This document shows, one piece after another, positions 27,133-35,933 of a stretch of 64,000 bases of DNA. Every line of letters begins with the position of its first letter. Within the stretch, counting starts at the first letter, position 1. Origin of the DNA: Mucispirillum schaedleri ASF457 (GTDB lineage: Bacteria; Chrysiogenota; Deferribacteres; Deferribacterales; Mucispirillaceae); contig NZ_CP097562.1 in assembly GCF_000487995.2 (NCBI RefSeq), forward strand, positions 1,361,001-1,425,000, in the 5' to 3' direction. Position numbers and translations under genes: made by a program. The notes beneath the pieces were generated by a model. The model was not told where the DNA came from. It saw nothing but the letters and a program-made list of their open reading frames with translations, and did not search any database.

Positions 27133-27274
27133 AACTTATCCAAAAATTTTATATTTCAGTTGTTTTGAGCCTGATTTTAAAGACGAAAAATTTATAATTA
27201 TTATATATTGCAAAAGTGCATAGTATATTTAAATATCTTGTTTTTTAGATACTTCGCCTTTAGCTCAGTATAAC
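27133..27274 (+). repeat. Dispersed bipartite repeat, locus C
   Basis: The locus reads ttatccaaaaattttatatt, then tgttttgagcctgattttaa-agacgaaaaat, a roughly 60-bp AT-rich spacer, and agatacttcgcctttagctc-agtataac. The two modules are near inverted complements. The surrounding gap 27051-27429 otherwise holds only an 8-bp inverted repeat AGCTGTAT / ATACAGCT (27287-27329), and the promoter region of gmhA next to 27050. Confidence 0.7.
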
Positions 27275-27429
27275 ATAACTATAATAAGCTGTATTTTTAG
27301 GCAGGTTCAATGGAATAAAATATACAGCTGTCTTACTGTCGCAAATCTCACAAAGTAATATTTTGATAAATATTAATATTTCAAACTAATAGTAAAATAT
27401 ATTTTTCCAACTATATCAGGCTGTAAATA

Positions 27430-27675
27430 TTATTTCTCTATATTACATGCTCCGCCAGCACAGCATGAACCAGCTGGGCAGCATGACGGAGCAGCTGCTT
27501 TTTTATCTGTATTATAAAAACCGCTGCCTGTTAAATGGTATGATGTAACAGAAACTTTTCTCTCTGCCTGTCTGCCGCAGTAAACACATTCTATAGCTCT
27601 TTCGTCATTATTAATACTTTGCATTTTTTCAAAATCTTTACCGCATGTTGTGCAGTGATATTCATATATTGGCAT
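27430..27675 (-). CDS. FmdB-family zinc-ribbon protein
   Basis: The 81-residue protein opens MPIYEYHCTTCGKDFEKMQ, the FmdB/putative regulatory protein zinc ribbon, with cysteines 8, 11, 30 and 33 as metal ligands. SYHLTGSGFYNTD is the usual follow-up. The C-terminal tail is cysteine-rich (PSCCPAGSCCAGGAC) and may bind further metal. FmdB was named in a formamide/amide regulon, but the biochemical role of the family is unclear. It is preceded by the repeat-containing gap downstream and 66 bp from the secreted protein gene upstream. Confidence 0.85.
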   Translation of the reverse strand: MPIYEYHCTTCGKDFEKMQSINNDERAIECVYCGRQAERKVSVTSYHLTGSGFYNTDKKAAAPSCCPAGSCCAGGACNIEK

Positions 27676-27741
27676 AAGTTACCTCACTGATTATTTATTA
27701 AAAAATTAATTTATTACTTTATAAAATTATTGCAATAGTTT

Positions 27742-28230
27742 TTATTCTGTTGCCCCTGCTAAATCTTCACAAACAATATAAACTGGATGCCCAATATATG
27801 TAATAGAACCAACACCATAGCCAATATTGCCGTCAACTGCTCCAAGATTTGCAGCACCCTGATAGTGAGTGTTGACTAAAAATTTACTGCCTATAATGGC
27901 ATTATAGCCTTCTTTTTCTGCTATACTTTTAGCTTCATCTATTAAATCACCTTGATATTTATGCATTACTTTACTGAAATTTCTGTCATTATTAAATTCT
28001 TCTCTTTCTGGTGCACGAAATTCTGTAGTGGAGCGTATAACAGATGGTCTTATTTTAATTATTTCACAGCCTGTTACAGGGTATGTTTCTATAAAAAATA
28101 TACCTAAAAATTCTTTACTTTTATTGTTTGATGCTGCCTCTTTCTGCTCATGCCTGCTGTTTTGTGCCTGTGCATATATGCTGAGTGGCAGCAAACATAC
28201 AAATAATAATGCTGTAAATACTTTAACCAT
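27742..28230 (-). CDS. Secreted protein of unknown function
   Basis: A signal peptide (hydrophobic VFTALLFVCLLPLSIYAQA, cleaved near residue 22) directs this 162-residue protein to the periplasm. The mature part has a charged stretch, then FFIETYPVTGCEIIKI, DLIDEAKSIAEKEGYNAIIG and a glycine-rich NLGAVDGNIGYGVGSITYIG. The pattern of a helix ending in an A-x-A-I-[IV]-G element is reminiscent of YbjQ/DUF74 and RcsF-like folds, but I do not trust this enough to name it. It starts 16 nt after the small gene downstream of hflX. Confidence 0.65.
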   Translation of the reverse strand: MVKVFTALLFVCLLPLSIYAQAQNSRHEQKEAASNNKSKEFLGIFFIETYPVTGCEIIKIRPSVIRSTTEFRAPEREEFNNDRNFSKVMHKYQGDLIDEAKSIAEKEGYNAIIGSKFLVNTHYQGAANLGAVDGNIGYGVGSITYIGHPVYIVCEDLAGATE

Positions 28231-28246
28231 TTGGATACCCCTTTTT

Positions 28247-28615
28247 TTAAATTCCTTTATTTAATGTGCTTTCTCTTATTTCTTTTAATATTTTCCAACT
28301 GCCTTCTTCTAACACAAAATATGATTTTGAATAGCAGTATACAAGTTTATTTTCTTTTAAATCTCTAATTTTTTCTAAAAACAAAATTTCTGCACTTTCA
28401 TTATTATATAAAACTTTATAAATTTCAATAGATTCAGGTATAAACATTTCAACCAGATTATTAAAATATTCTCCATATTTATCACTGCTTTCAAAATAAC
28501 TGCGGAACTCACTATTATGACTGTATATATTGAATATTTTTTCATAATCTTTATTTTTAAAATATTCCAGTCTGTTTTGCAATATATTTTCTGCCTTAAT
28601 CATTAAAGCCCTCAA
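28247..28615 (-). CDS. Small unknown protein, possibly NTF2-like
   Basis: The 122-residue product has no signal peptide. Its layout of three helices followed by strands (YEKIFNIYSHNSEFRSYFES, EIYKVLYNNESAEILFLEKI, KSYFVLEEGSWKILKEIRES) resembles the NTF2-like/SnoaL-type cone fold, in which a final strand carries W-K-I. No catalytic residues can be proposed. The start overlaps hflX by 20 bp, so it is co-transcribed with it. Confidence 0.6.
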   Translation of the reverse strand: MRALMIKAENILQNRLEYFKNKDYEKIFNIYSHNSEFRSYFESSDKYGEYFNNLVEMFIPESIEIYKVLYNNESAEILFLEKIRDLKENKLVYCYSKSYFVLEEGSWKILKEIRESTLNKGI

Positions 28616-30242
28616 TACCCTCTTTAAAAAAATAATAGCCTATTTTATTGAGCATATCATCAAATGATGCCCGCTTAAATGCACTGATATATACTGCATC
28701 GCTGTATTCTTTTCTTATTTCATCTAATTTTTCATCAATTAATTTATCTATTTTATTAAACACAATTATTCTTTCTTTTTCCTGCAAATCCATTTCTTCC
28801 AGCACTTTTTCCACTGATTTTATATGTTTTTTAAAGTGCTTGTCGCTGATATCCACCACATGCAGAAACATATCAGCATTATGCAGCTCTTCTAATGTTG
28901 ACTTAAATGCACCAGCTAAGTTGGCAGGCAAATCCCTTATAAATCCAACTGTATCAGTTACTATAACATCTCTTTCTTTTGGAAACCTTATTCTTTTGCT
29001 GGAAGTGTCAAGAGTTGCAAAAAGCAGATTATCTGCATAAACATCTGATTTAGTAAGGCTGTTTAGCAATGTGGATTTTCCTGCATTAGTGTAGCCTATA
29101 ATAGATACAACAGGTATAGAATTTTTTTCTCTTCTTGCTCTTTGTATGTCCCGTGCCTGCTCTGCCTTTTTAAGTTTGTCGTTTAAAAAAGCAATCCTGT
29201 CATTTATCCGCCGTTTATCTATTTCAAGTTTTGTTTCTCCAGGACCTCTGCCGCCAATACCACCTGTTAACCTTGATAAAGAATCATCTTTTGCACCAAG
29301 ACGCGGAAGAATATATTTAAGCTGTGCAAGTTCCACTCGTATTTTACCTTCATTACTTTTTGCACGCCTTGCAAAAATATCAAGTATAAGCTGAGTTCTA
29401 TCTAATATTTTTAGTTCAGTAAATTCTGAAACTGCTCTTGACTGAGATGGCGATAAACTGTTATCAAAAATAATATATTCTGCACCTGTCATTAGTGCTT
29501 TAATAACTGCTTCTCTAAGTTTTCCCGGTCCTGCCACATATTTTGGATGGATTTCTTTTTTTACCTGCGGAACCCGTGCTATTATATTTACACCTGCACT
29601 TCTTACAAGCTCTTCAAGCTCATCTAAATTTATATCACACTCTTCTTTGCTTTTAAACACACCTGTTAAGACTGCATACTCTCCATCTTTAGATATATGC
29701 ATCTGTTTAGTTTTACGCTGTATTTCATCATCTAATGCTTCAATAAAAAGCGGATAATCTGTTTTTTGATTATATGGGTCGCTGTCTTCTAAATATCCAA
29801 ACTCACTCTGTGATGCATCATTTTCTGGCGGCAAAATATATGCAGTATCTAAAAACAATGGATAGCCTTTATTATTCATAGTGCATGCAGTAACACTGTC
29901 TAGCCTTAAAAGTGCTAAATCTGCCATATCGTCATGGTCTAATTTGTCACCTTTTGGGTGAGTATGGATTAATCTCAGCCCTCTAAGCCTGCCAGAAACT
30001 AATTTAAACCTTGAAAGAACAGGAATCATTATGCTGTCATAACTTCCTGCTAACACATATTCAATGCCGCCTGCTCTGTTTATTAAAAGCCCTAACTGCC
30101 TGCCTGTTTCATAAGAATAAGTACATAACTGCTTTAAAAGGTCAATGGAAATAATATCTGTGCCTTGACTTTTTTTATTTTCAAGCTTTTCTATCTGTTT
30201 TATTATTTTTTGGGAAATTCCCTCTAAACTGCCGTATAAAAT
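28596..30242 (-). CDS. hflX: Ribosome-associated GTPase HflX (probable AUU start)
   Basis: HflX splits stalled ribosomes using its GTPase and ATP-binding domains. The G domain shows GYTNAGKSTLLNSL, DTVGFIRDLP and VFNKIDKL; the N-terminal domain has RVPQVKKEIHPKYVAGPGKL and GIGGRGPGETKLEIDKRRIN. The first usual start is a GTG at 30056, but conserved family sequence continues upstream without interruption: YGSLEGISQKIIKQIEKL and TGRQLGLLINRAGGIEYV. The frame is open back to a TAA at 30255-30257, with no ATG, GTG or TTG in between. An AAAAGG ribosome binding site lies 8 nt before an ATT at 30240-30242, which I take as the start (548 residues). Confidence 0.85.
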   Translation of the reverse strand: MLYGSLEGISQKIIKQIEKLENKKSQGTDIISIDLLKQLCTYSYETGRQLGLLINRAGGIEYVLAGSYDSIMIPVLSRFKLVSGRLRGLRLIHTHPKGDKLDHDDMADLALLRLDSVTACTMNNKGYPLFLDTAYILPPENDASQSEFGYLEDSDPYNQKTDYPLFIEALDDEIQRKTKQMHISKDGEYAVLTGVFKSKEECDINLDELEELVRSAGVNIIARVPQVKKEIHPKYVAGPGKLREAVIKALMTGAEYIIFDNSLSPSQSRAVSEFTELKILDRTQLILDIFARRAKSNEGKIRVELAQLKYILPRLGAKDDSLSRLTGGIGGRGPGETKLEIDKRRINDRIAFLNDKLKKAEQARDIQRARREKNSIPVVSIIGYTNAGKSTLLNSLTKSDVYADNLLFATLDTSSKRIRFPKERDVIVTDTVGFIRDLPANLAGAFKSTLEELHNADMFLHVVDISDKHFKKHIKSVEKVLEEMDLQEKERIIVFNKIDKLIDEKLDEIRKEYSDAVYISAFKRASFDDMLNKIGYYFFKEGIEGFND

Positions 30243-30573
30243 TTTAATATCCTTTTATTTTTTCATATATATACAGGTTTCATATAATTTTTTCAAGGAT
30301 AATTATTATAATATTCGCCATTTTTTATATCTATTTAATATATAAATATAAAATGTCTTTTCAAGAAAATATATACATATATTATTTATTTTATTGAAAA
30401 AATACACTGTGTCATTTTATTTGCTTTGCAATAGAACTGCTTATGAGTTCTCTTTTCAAGATATTTTGCAGGCTGTTTGTTTTAACAATGTTAAGTATAA
30501 AAATTGCGGGCTTAAAATGCCCGCATAATTTGATACTTATTAATTGGTATTGATAGAGATGTTTATAATATTT
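30243..30573. other. Intergenic region upstream of hflX
   Basis: This 331-bp AT-rich stretch should carry the hflX promoter. It holds the terminator of the broken gene to its right (30498-30525). I see no other structure in it. Confidence 0.5.
30498..30525 (-). terminator. Rho-independent terminator downstream of the broken gene
   Basis: A perfect 7-bp stem TGCGGGC / GCCCGCA with a 7-nt loop (30505-30525) is followed on the minus strand by AATTTTTA. It lies about 50 bp after the stop at 30574 and before hflX. Confidence 0.82.
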
Positions 30574-32177
30574 TTATATAATGTCTTCTAATAAAGTATT
30601 TATATTATCGTTTTTGCTTAACAGAGATAAATATTTACTTTTTAAATCAAGCTCAATATTTATTGTTATATTTGTGTATGTATTTATTTCATCTTTATTT
30701 TTCTCACTGAATAATGATTCTAAAAAATCATCTCTGCCATTTAAATTACTGTGTAATTCTTTATGTATTCCTGCCCCCGCTTCTACTCCTATGGCTAATG
30801 TATAATCATTGGCTAATATATCAAGTGATAAATTATTATCCATTGCATATAAATATGCTTTCTCTATATTTTTAGCTGTGCCATATTGGGTTAACAATTT
30901 ATCATATTCTTCATGAGTATAGAATAAGCTTTGCATATATGGTATATCTCCTTCTGGATTATAAAAACATTCACTATATTCATTTATAAAATCCATATCA
31001 AATCTGTAACCATTTATTGTGCCTTTTTCCAAATCCATATTACTGGTATCTATTTTTATATAATCACTTAACCCTAATTCTTTAATTAATTTTGCATCTC
31101 GTTCAAAATTAGAATAAAATGGTATTATTGCATATGGTCTTTGTTGTGATGGAATATCTCCTTCTTTTAGCTCACTTCTTGACATTCCTTTTGCAAAAGT
31201 TAACTTGACTTCTTCAGCCAGTTGAATAAATTCTTTTTTGATAGTATTTAACCCACTCCACTTATTTACACTAGCTGCTTTTATATCATCTATATCTTTT
31301 GTAAACTGTTCTATTCCCTTTATTCCCGCTACCTGTAACACTGGGGCTGAAAAAATATCATATTCTCTTAACAGTTGTTTTTCTTCTTCACTTAATTCTG
31401 ATATAAATTTTTCTACATATTTTTTAAATATTTCTTCACTCTTATTATATGCAAGCTGAATTTCTGATGGATATTCTGAATTAACTTGTGTTCCAAGTTC
31501 TAATGACATAAATATTTTATAGTCTGGATAAATTTTTATAAATTCTTCTTTTGTAAGTCACTTGTCACTATCTTTAGGTAATATCATTATTTCTCCATTT
31601 TCATCTACTTTTCTATCTTGAAACATTGCAGAAGCATCATATCCTAGTCTATTAAACTCTCTTGGTATATAATCTATATAAATACTAATTCCAATATTTG
31701 CTGTTTCTTGACTTACAGAAGGTAGTTTTTTATTAAAGTATCTAAAAGTTGCCCAATATTAAGTGCAGTTTCATTTCCTAATATATTATATATATCATCT
31801 TCTGTAATATCATTTTTATATGCATATAAATCCATTTCTCTTCTTCTTTCAATAGGATTATCATATACATCAATTGAATTATAATATGTATCCATAATAC
31901 TGTATATATATTCTTTAGCTTGTTGTTCTTTAGCATATTTATTGTAGTAATTATAACTAAATGCTGTATATGGTTTATCTTTTAAAAATTCTGATATTTC
32001 TTCATCGCTGTAATCTGATTTATTGACTGTTTCTACTTGTATAGTTTCTTTTGATGTAATATCTACTTTATCCATTTCTGTTTGGTATTTGGCAGATATA
32101 TCTGCAAATGGCAATGTATTATTTTTATAATTACTTTGCAATATCTGTGTATTAGTGTAATTATTATTTATCTGTAT
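30574..32177 (-). pseudogene. Decayed gene for a ~530-residue protein of unknown function
   Basis: Two ORFs, 31713-32141 and 30574-31509, look separate but are parts of one former gene. After LGQLLDTLIK-type sequence the 142-codon part leaves frame at a run of six A. One extra A restores KLPSVSQETANIGISIYIDY and onward to MILPKDSDK, where a TGA (31558-31560) interrupts, and LTKEEFIKIYPDYKIFMSLE continues in frame. Upstream of the nominal TTG start the frame extends to a good AAGGAG site, 6 nt before ATA (32175-32177) where ATG is expected, giving QINNNYTNTQILQSNYKNN. The three lesions suggest decay. The asparagine-rich start is vaguely like Campylobacter flagellar-secreted proteins; that is only an impression. 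Confidence 0.75.
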
Positions 32178-32327
32178 AACAATCTCCTTAATAAAAAGTG
32201 GAATATTTTCCTAGTATATAGTGACTATATCTTAATTCTAGCAAATTCACTGCCAAATGTTATTATTTAAGTGTTATTTCAGCTAATAGATATTGACACA
32301 TTTATACTCTTTTATTATAACTTCACT

Positions 32328-33008
32328 ATGAATGAATACAGCTATATTGAAATATATAAAGATAAAAATATATTAGCAGTGCAGAAAAATCACGGCATAT
32401 ATGTTATACCAGACAGGAAGAATACTGTTACACCGTTAATAGATATTTTAAGGCATGATTATGGTGAAGTATATGTTACTCACCGTCTTGATGCAGGCAC
32501 CGGCGGTTTAATGATATTTGCAAGAAATAAAACTGCTCACAGGCATATATCATTGCAGTTTGAAAAATCTTCTGTTACAAAGTATTATATAGCTGTTACT
32601 GAAAATAAAATAGTTCCCCAATCTTTAATGCTTCCAATTGCTAAATCAAACCATGGAAAATACTCTATTAATTTTAAAAGCGGTAAAAAGGCAGTTACTT
32701 CTTTTTATAATCTTTCATCAAATGATAAAGGTGCATTGATACTTGCCAGTCCTAAAACTGGCAGAACTCACCAGATAAGAGTGCATATTAAAGCATTAAA
32801 AGCTCCACTTTATCAAGATTTTCTTTATAATAAAAAAGTAGATGATAAAAGGCTTACTTTACAGTGCTTTTATATGGGCTTTTTAAATCCAGCAAACGAA
32901 AAATATATCAGCTTTACATCAAATATCACAAATTTTATGCTTCAATATATTAATATGCTTGAATTATCAGAAAAAAGTGTGTATCAATATAACTATGAAA
33001 GCAAATAA
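32328..33008 (+). CDS. RluA-family pseudouridine synthase
   Basis: This family isomerises specific uridines in rRNA or tRNA. The catalytic motif is VTHRLDAGTGGLMIFARN, with the aspartate of HRLD as nucleophile, followed by KYYIAVTENK and TGRTHQIRVHIKAL. It lacks an S4 domain and is short (about 226 residues from the start chosen), so it is close to the RluA/TruC-like minimal type; the target site is unknown. I prefer the ATG at 32328 (MNEYSYIEIYKDK) over the GTG at 32271, since family similarity begins there. It starts the only plus-strand cluster in the left two thirds of the window. Confidence 0.9.
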   Translation: MNEYSYIEIYKDKNILAVQKNHGIYVIPDRKNTVTPLIDILRHDYGEVYVTHRLDAGTGGLMIFARNKTAHRHISLQFEKSSVTKYYIAVTENKIVPQSLMLPIAKSNHGKYSINFKSGKKAVTSFYNLSSNDKGALILASPKTGRTHQIRVHIKALKAPLYQDFLYNKKVDDKRLTLQCFYMGFLNPANEKYISFTSNITNFMLQYINMLELSEKSVYQYNYESK

Positions 33009-34053
33009 TCAATTTAAAAATATACTTGTATTTAACCCTGCTTTTTTAGGGGATACTATAATTACTACACCATTAATTAGAGCACTGCATGTGCTTTATC
33101 CTAAAGCAAAAATATCTTTCTGCATTCGCCCAGAACATGCTGACCTTTTTTATAATATTCCATTTATTAATGAAGTTATTATTTTTGATAAGCGTAATAC
33201 GCATAAAGGGTTTGGCGGACTTTTAAAATTTGTAAAGATTATTTCAAACTATCAGTTTGATTTAATTATTGATTTACACTTGTCACTTCGCTCCTCTACT
33301 TTATTTTCTATGGTAAAAAATACATACATTGTTGGTTTTTCTTCTGCTGTTATGAGCTATCTTTTTAATAAACGGGTTGAGAAAAAGCAGGAACTTTGCG
33401 AAGTAGAAAGAAATCTTATGATATTAAGTGCATTATGTGATGATTTCTCTTTAGAAGATGCTAAAAAAATTGGCGGACCACTTACTGCTTATATTGATAA
33501 GCATTTAAAAGAAAATGCACTTTCTTATTTTGCCGTTTCTGCACCTGATAGAAAAGTTATTGGTATTGCTCCGGGCAGTGTATGGTCAACTAAAAGATAC
33601 CCTGTAGAATATTTTGTTAATGTGGCAGAAGATTTATATAATAAAGGTTATGCTGTAGCATTATTTGGCGGAAAAGATGATAAAGAAAGCCTTGATGAAT
33701 TTGCTTCACTTTTCAAATATCCTTACTTTGATTTTGCATATAAAACATCTTTAAAAGAGCTTCCTGCTATTCTTTCAGCAGTTGATTTGCTTTTATCTAA
33801 TGACAGTGGAGCAATGCATATAGCTATTGCAGCAGGTACACCAGCAGTTGCAGTATTTGGACCTACTGTTAAATCACTTGGTTTTTTTCCATATGATGAA
33901 AAAAGTATTGTAGTTGAAAATAATGATATTAACTGCAGACCATGTGGAAAACATGGTGGCAATACATGCCCAAAAGGTCATTTTAAATGTATGAAAGATA
34001 TTGAGCCTGAAAGAGTTTTAATCGCTGCTCTTTCTATTTTACAGCAGGGTTAA
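32995..34053 (+). CDS. Family 9 glycosyltransferase (heptosyltransferase-like)
   Basis: GT9 enzymes add heptose from ADP-heptose to the LPS inner core. The protein shows ILVFNPAFLGDTIITTPLIR at the acceptor side and IGIAPGSVWSTKRYPVEYF, LLLSNDSGAMHIAIAAGTPAVAVFGPT at the nucleotide-sugar side, a pattern of WaaF-type enzymes. A C-terminal cysteine group (NCRPCGKHGGNTCPKGHFKC) is shared with the next gene and with many WaaF-like proteins. The start at 32995 (MKANNQFKN) overlaps the pseudouridine synthase by 14 bp; an upstream in-frame methionine at 32959 is less likely. GmhA at 26469-27050 supplies the pathway to heptose. Confidence 0.88.
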   Translation: MKANNQFKNILVFNPAFLGDTIITTPLIRALHVLYPKAKISFCIRPEHADLFYNIPFINEVIIFDKRNTHKGFGGLLKFVKIISNYQFDLIIDLHLSLRSSTLFSMVKNTYIVGFSSAVMSYLFNKRVEKKQELCEVERNLMILSALCDDFSLEDAKKIGGPLTAYIDKHLKENALSYFAVSAPDRKVIGIAPGSVWSTKRYPVEYFVNVAEDLYNKGYAVALFGGKDDKESLDEFASLFKYPYFDFAYKTSLKELPAILSAVDLLLSNDSGAMHIAIAAGTPAVAVFGPTVKSLGFFPYDEKSIVVENNDINCRPCGKHGGNTCPKGHFKCMKDIEPERVLIAALSILQQG

Positions 34054-34056
34054 TGT

Positions 34057-35034
34057 ATGAAAGAAATTTTAATTGTAAGGTTTTCTTCCCTTGGCGATAT
34101 TGTTCTGCTGACAGGTGTTTTAAAATATGTAAAAGAAAACATTGCAGAAGATATTGCAATAGATTTGCTTACATATTTCCACTTTGCAGGTGTATTGCAG
34201 GATTATCCATATATTAGGAATATATATACTATCAAAAAAGGGGCTTCTTTAATTGATTTAAATGAAACAGTATCTACTATGCCTAATTATGATGCAGTTT
34301 TTGATTTGCATAATAATATTCGCTCTGCTTTTGTAAGGTTTATTTCTTCCTGCAAAAGCTATGTATATGATAAAAATTCTCTTGGAAGAAGACTTTATGT
34401 AAAAAAAAGATTGTGCCGCTCTAAACTACAGGAACATACTGTTATAAAATATTTTAAGCCATTTATGAAAGCTTTTAAACTGGATATGCCTGATATTGAA
34501 CTGCTGAGACCTTATCTGCCTTTTCCTAATATTGAAAAAAATAATTCATTAAAAAATGCAGTTATCCACCCTTTTGCTTCAAAAGCTACAAAAGAATGGC
34601 CTTTTTTTGCTGAACTTGGATGTATGCTTTCTGATGATGGTTTAAATGTTATATATATTGGCAATGGTGAGATGAATATACCAGCCTGTGCAGATGATAA
34701 AACTGGTAAAGTTTCTCTTTCTGCCTTAATAGAGTTTATTGCTCAGGCTGATGTATTTATTACAACAGATTCAGGGCCATTGCATATAGCTACAGCTTTA
34801 AATATCCCTACAATTGCAATATTTGGACCTACTACAAAAGAACTTGGATTTTATCCACCATTTAAAAATACAAAAGTTATAGAATATGTTGGCTTAAAAT
34901 GCAGACCATGCCATATTCATGGCAGCAGCTGCTGTTATAAAAAACATTTTAAGTGTATGCTTGATATTGGTGTAGAAGAAGTGCGGTATCATGTTAATAA
35001 TATACTTAGTAATAATCCAAAAATGCAGGATTAA
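34057..35034 (+). CDS. Second family 9 glycosyltransferase
   Basis: The 325-residue protein has the same two-domain layout as its neighbour: ILIVRFSSLGDIVLLTGVLK at the start, then VIHPFASKATKEWPFFAEL, VFITTDSGPLHIATALNIPT and a terminal cysteine cluster (CRPCHIHGSSCCYKKHFKC). This is the WaaC/WaaF/OpsX type of heptosyltransferase. Two such enzymes in series fit sequential addition of inner-core heptoses. It begins 3 nt after the upstream stop. Which one is HepI and which HepII cannot be told here. Confidence 0.87.
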   Translation: MKEILIVRFSSLGDIVLLTGVLKYVKENIAEDIAIDLLTYFHFAGVLQDYPYIRNIYTIKKGASLIDLNETVSTMPNYDAVFDLHNNIRSAFVRFISSCKSYVYDKNSLGRRLYVKKRLCRSKLQEHTVIKYFKPFMKAFKLDMPDIELLRPYLPFPNIEKNNSLKNAVIHPFASKATKEWPFFAELGCMLSDDGLNVIYIGNGEMNIPACADDKTGKVSLSALIEFIAQADVFITTDSGPLHIATALNIPTIAIFGPTTKELGFYPPFKNTKVIEYVGLKCRPCHIHGSSCCYKKHFKCMLDIGVEEVRYHVNNILSNNPKMQD

Positions 35035-35037
35035 GTT

Positions 35038-35607
35038 ATGAAATATATATTAACCTTAATTTTAATTATTTTTGCCACAGATGTTTTTGCTCAGAATGTT
35101 TTTAATCCTGTTGTTATTGATGACTATAAAGCCTTAGACACACAAAGTGCCATAGAATATCTGCAAAGAAATTTAAATCCAAAATTTCCTAAAGATACGC
35201 AGATTAATATTGATGATATAGTCCTTTCTGGCGAACATTTTAAAATGATTTCATTTTATTATTCAGAGTATGATGGAACAACTAGGGGAACAAGCCAGTA
35301 TTTTATTTCTTTTTGGAAAGATAATAAAGAATATTTTACATGCACAGGCTCTAATTTGTTAAACATATATAATCCTGTTATTACAGTATCTAATAATATT
35401 ATAAATATAAAAGCATATAAAGTATATAAGCCATTATCTATCTATTATTATTCTTTTATATATAAAAGACCAAACATCTTTTTTCATTCTGTTATGGAAA
35501 TATCCACTGATGGAGATAATAATACTGAAATAAAATACCACTATTCAAGCAGTGATTCACCTGTGAATATTAACTCAATATATGCTGATAAATTAATTAA
35601 AAAATAA
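35038..35607 (+). CDS. Secreted protein of unknown function
   Basis: A clear signal peptide (YILTLILIIFATDVFA, cleaved before QNVFNP) is followed by a 170-residue domain rich in tyrosine and aromatic-flanked strands: FKMISFYYSEYDGTTRGTSQ, YFISFWKDNKEYFTCTGS, and YYYSFIYKRPNIFFHSVMEI. This suggests a beta-rich periplasmic fold. No family is recognised. It begins 3 nt after the second glycosyltransferase, so a role at the cell envelope is plausible but unproven. Confidence 0.7.
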   Translation: MKYILTLILIIFATDVFAQNVFNPVVIDDYKALDTQSAIEYLQRNLNPKFPKDTQINIDDIVLSGEHFKMISFYYSEYDGTTRGTSQYFISFWKDNKEYFTCTGSNLLNIYNPVITVSNNIINIKAYKVYKPLSIYYYSFIYKRPNIFFHSVMEISTDGDNNTEIKYHYSSSDSPVNINSIYADKLIKK

Positions 35608-35690
35608 ATATTTTATCAGGCTAGTCTCTATAATGAGCTATATGGATTTGACTAACTTGTTTTGGTAAGTTCACAGTTAAAGCAAAATAG

Positions 35691-35929
35691 GTCATACTGA
35701 GCCTGAAAGGCGAAGTATCTAGATTATGAAAAATATAATAAATATAAGATATTATTAACTATTATTATAACTAGCAGTAAGATAGTTATAGCAAAGTATA
35801 AGTATATATTTAGTATCTAAAAAATAGACAGTTTAAATATGTTATGCACTCTTATAATATATATAATTTAGATTTTTCGCCTGTAAAATCAGGCTTAAAA
35901 TGACATATATAATAAAATTTTTGGATAAA
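35691..35929 (-). repeat. Dispersed bipartite repeat, locus D
   Basis: Reading left to right: gtcatactgagcctgaaagg-cgaagtatct (35691-35720), about 90 bp of AT-rich spacer, then a second half with tagtatctaaaaaa, gttatgcact, gatttttcgcctgtaaaatc-aggcttaaaatgac and atttttggataaac. In reverse complement it follows the same order as locus C. The rest of the 35608-35933 gap is AT-rich without ORFs; the two flanking genes converge on it. Confidence 0.72.
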
Positions 35930-35933
35930 CCCA

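Noticed and set aside
31558-31560. TGA in the broken gene as a selenocysteine codon
   Set aside because: No SECIS-like hairpin follows, the protein context is not redox-like, and a frameshift and lost start in the same gene favour decay.
32271-32327. GTG-initiated extension of the pseudouridine synthase
   Set aside because: The extra 19 residues are hydrophobic filler without family similarity; the ATG at 32328 fits the domain start.
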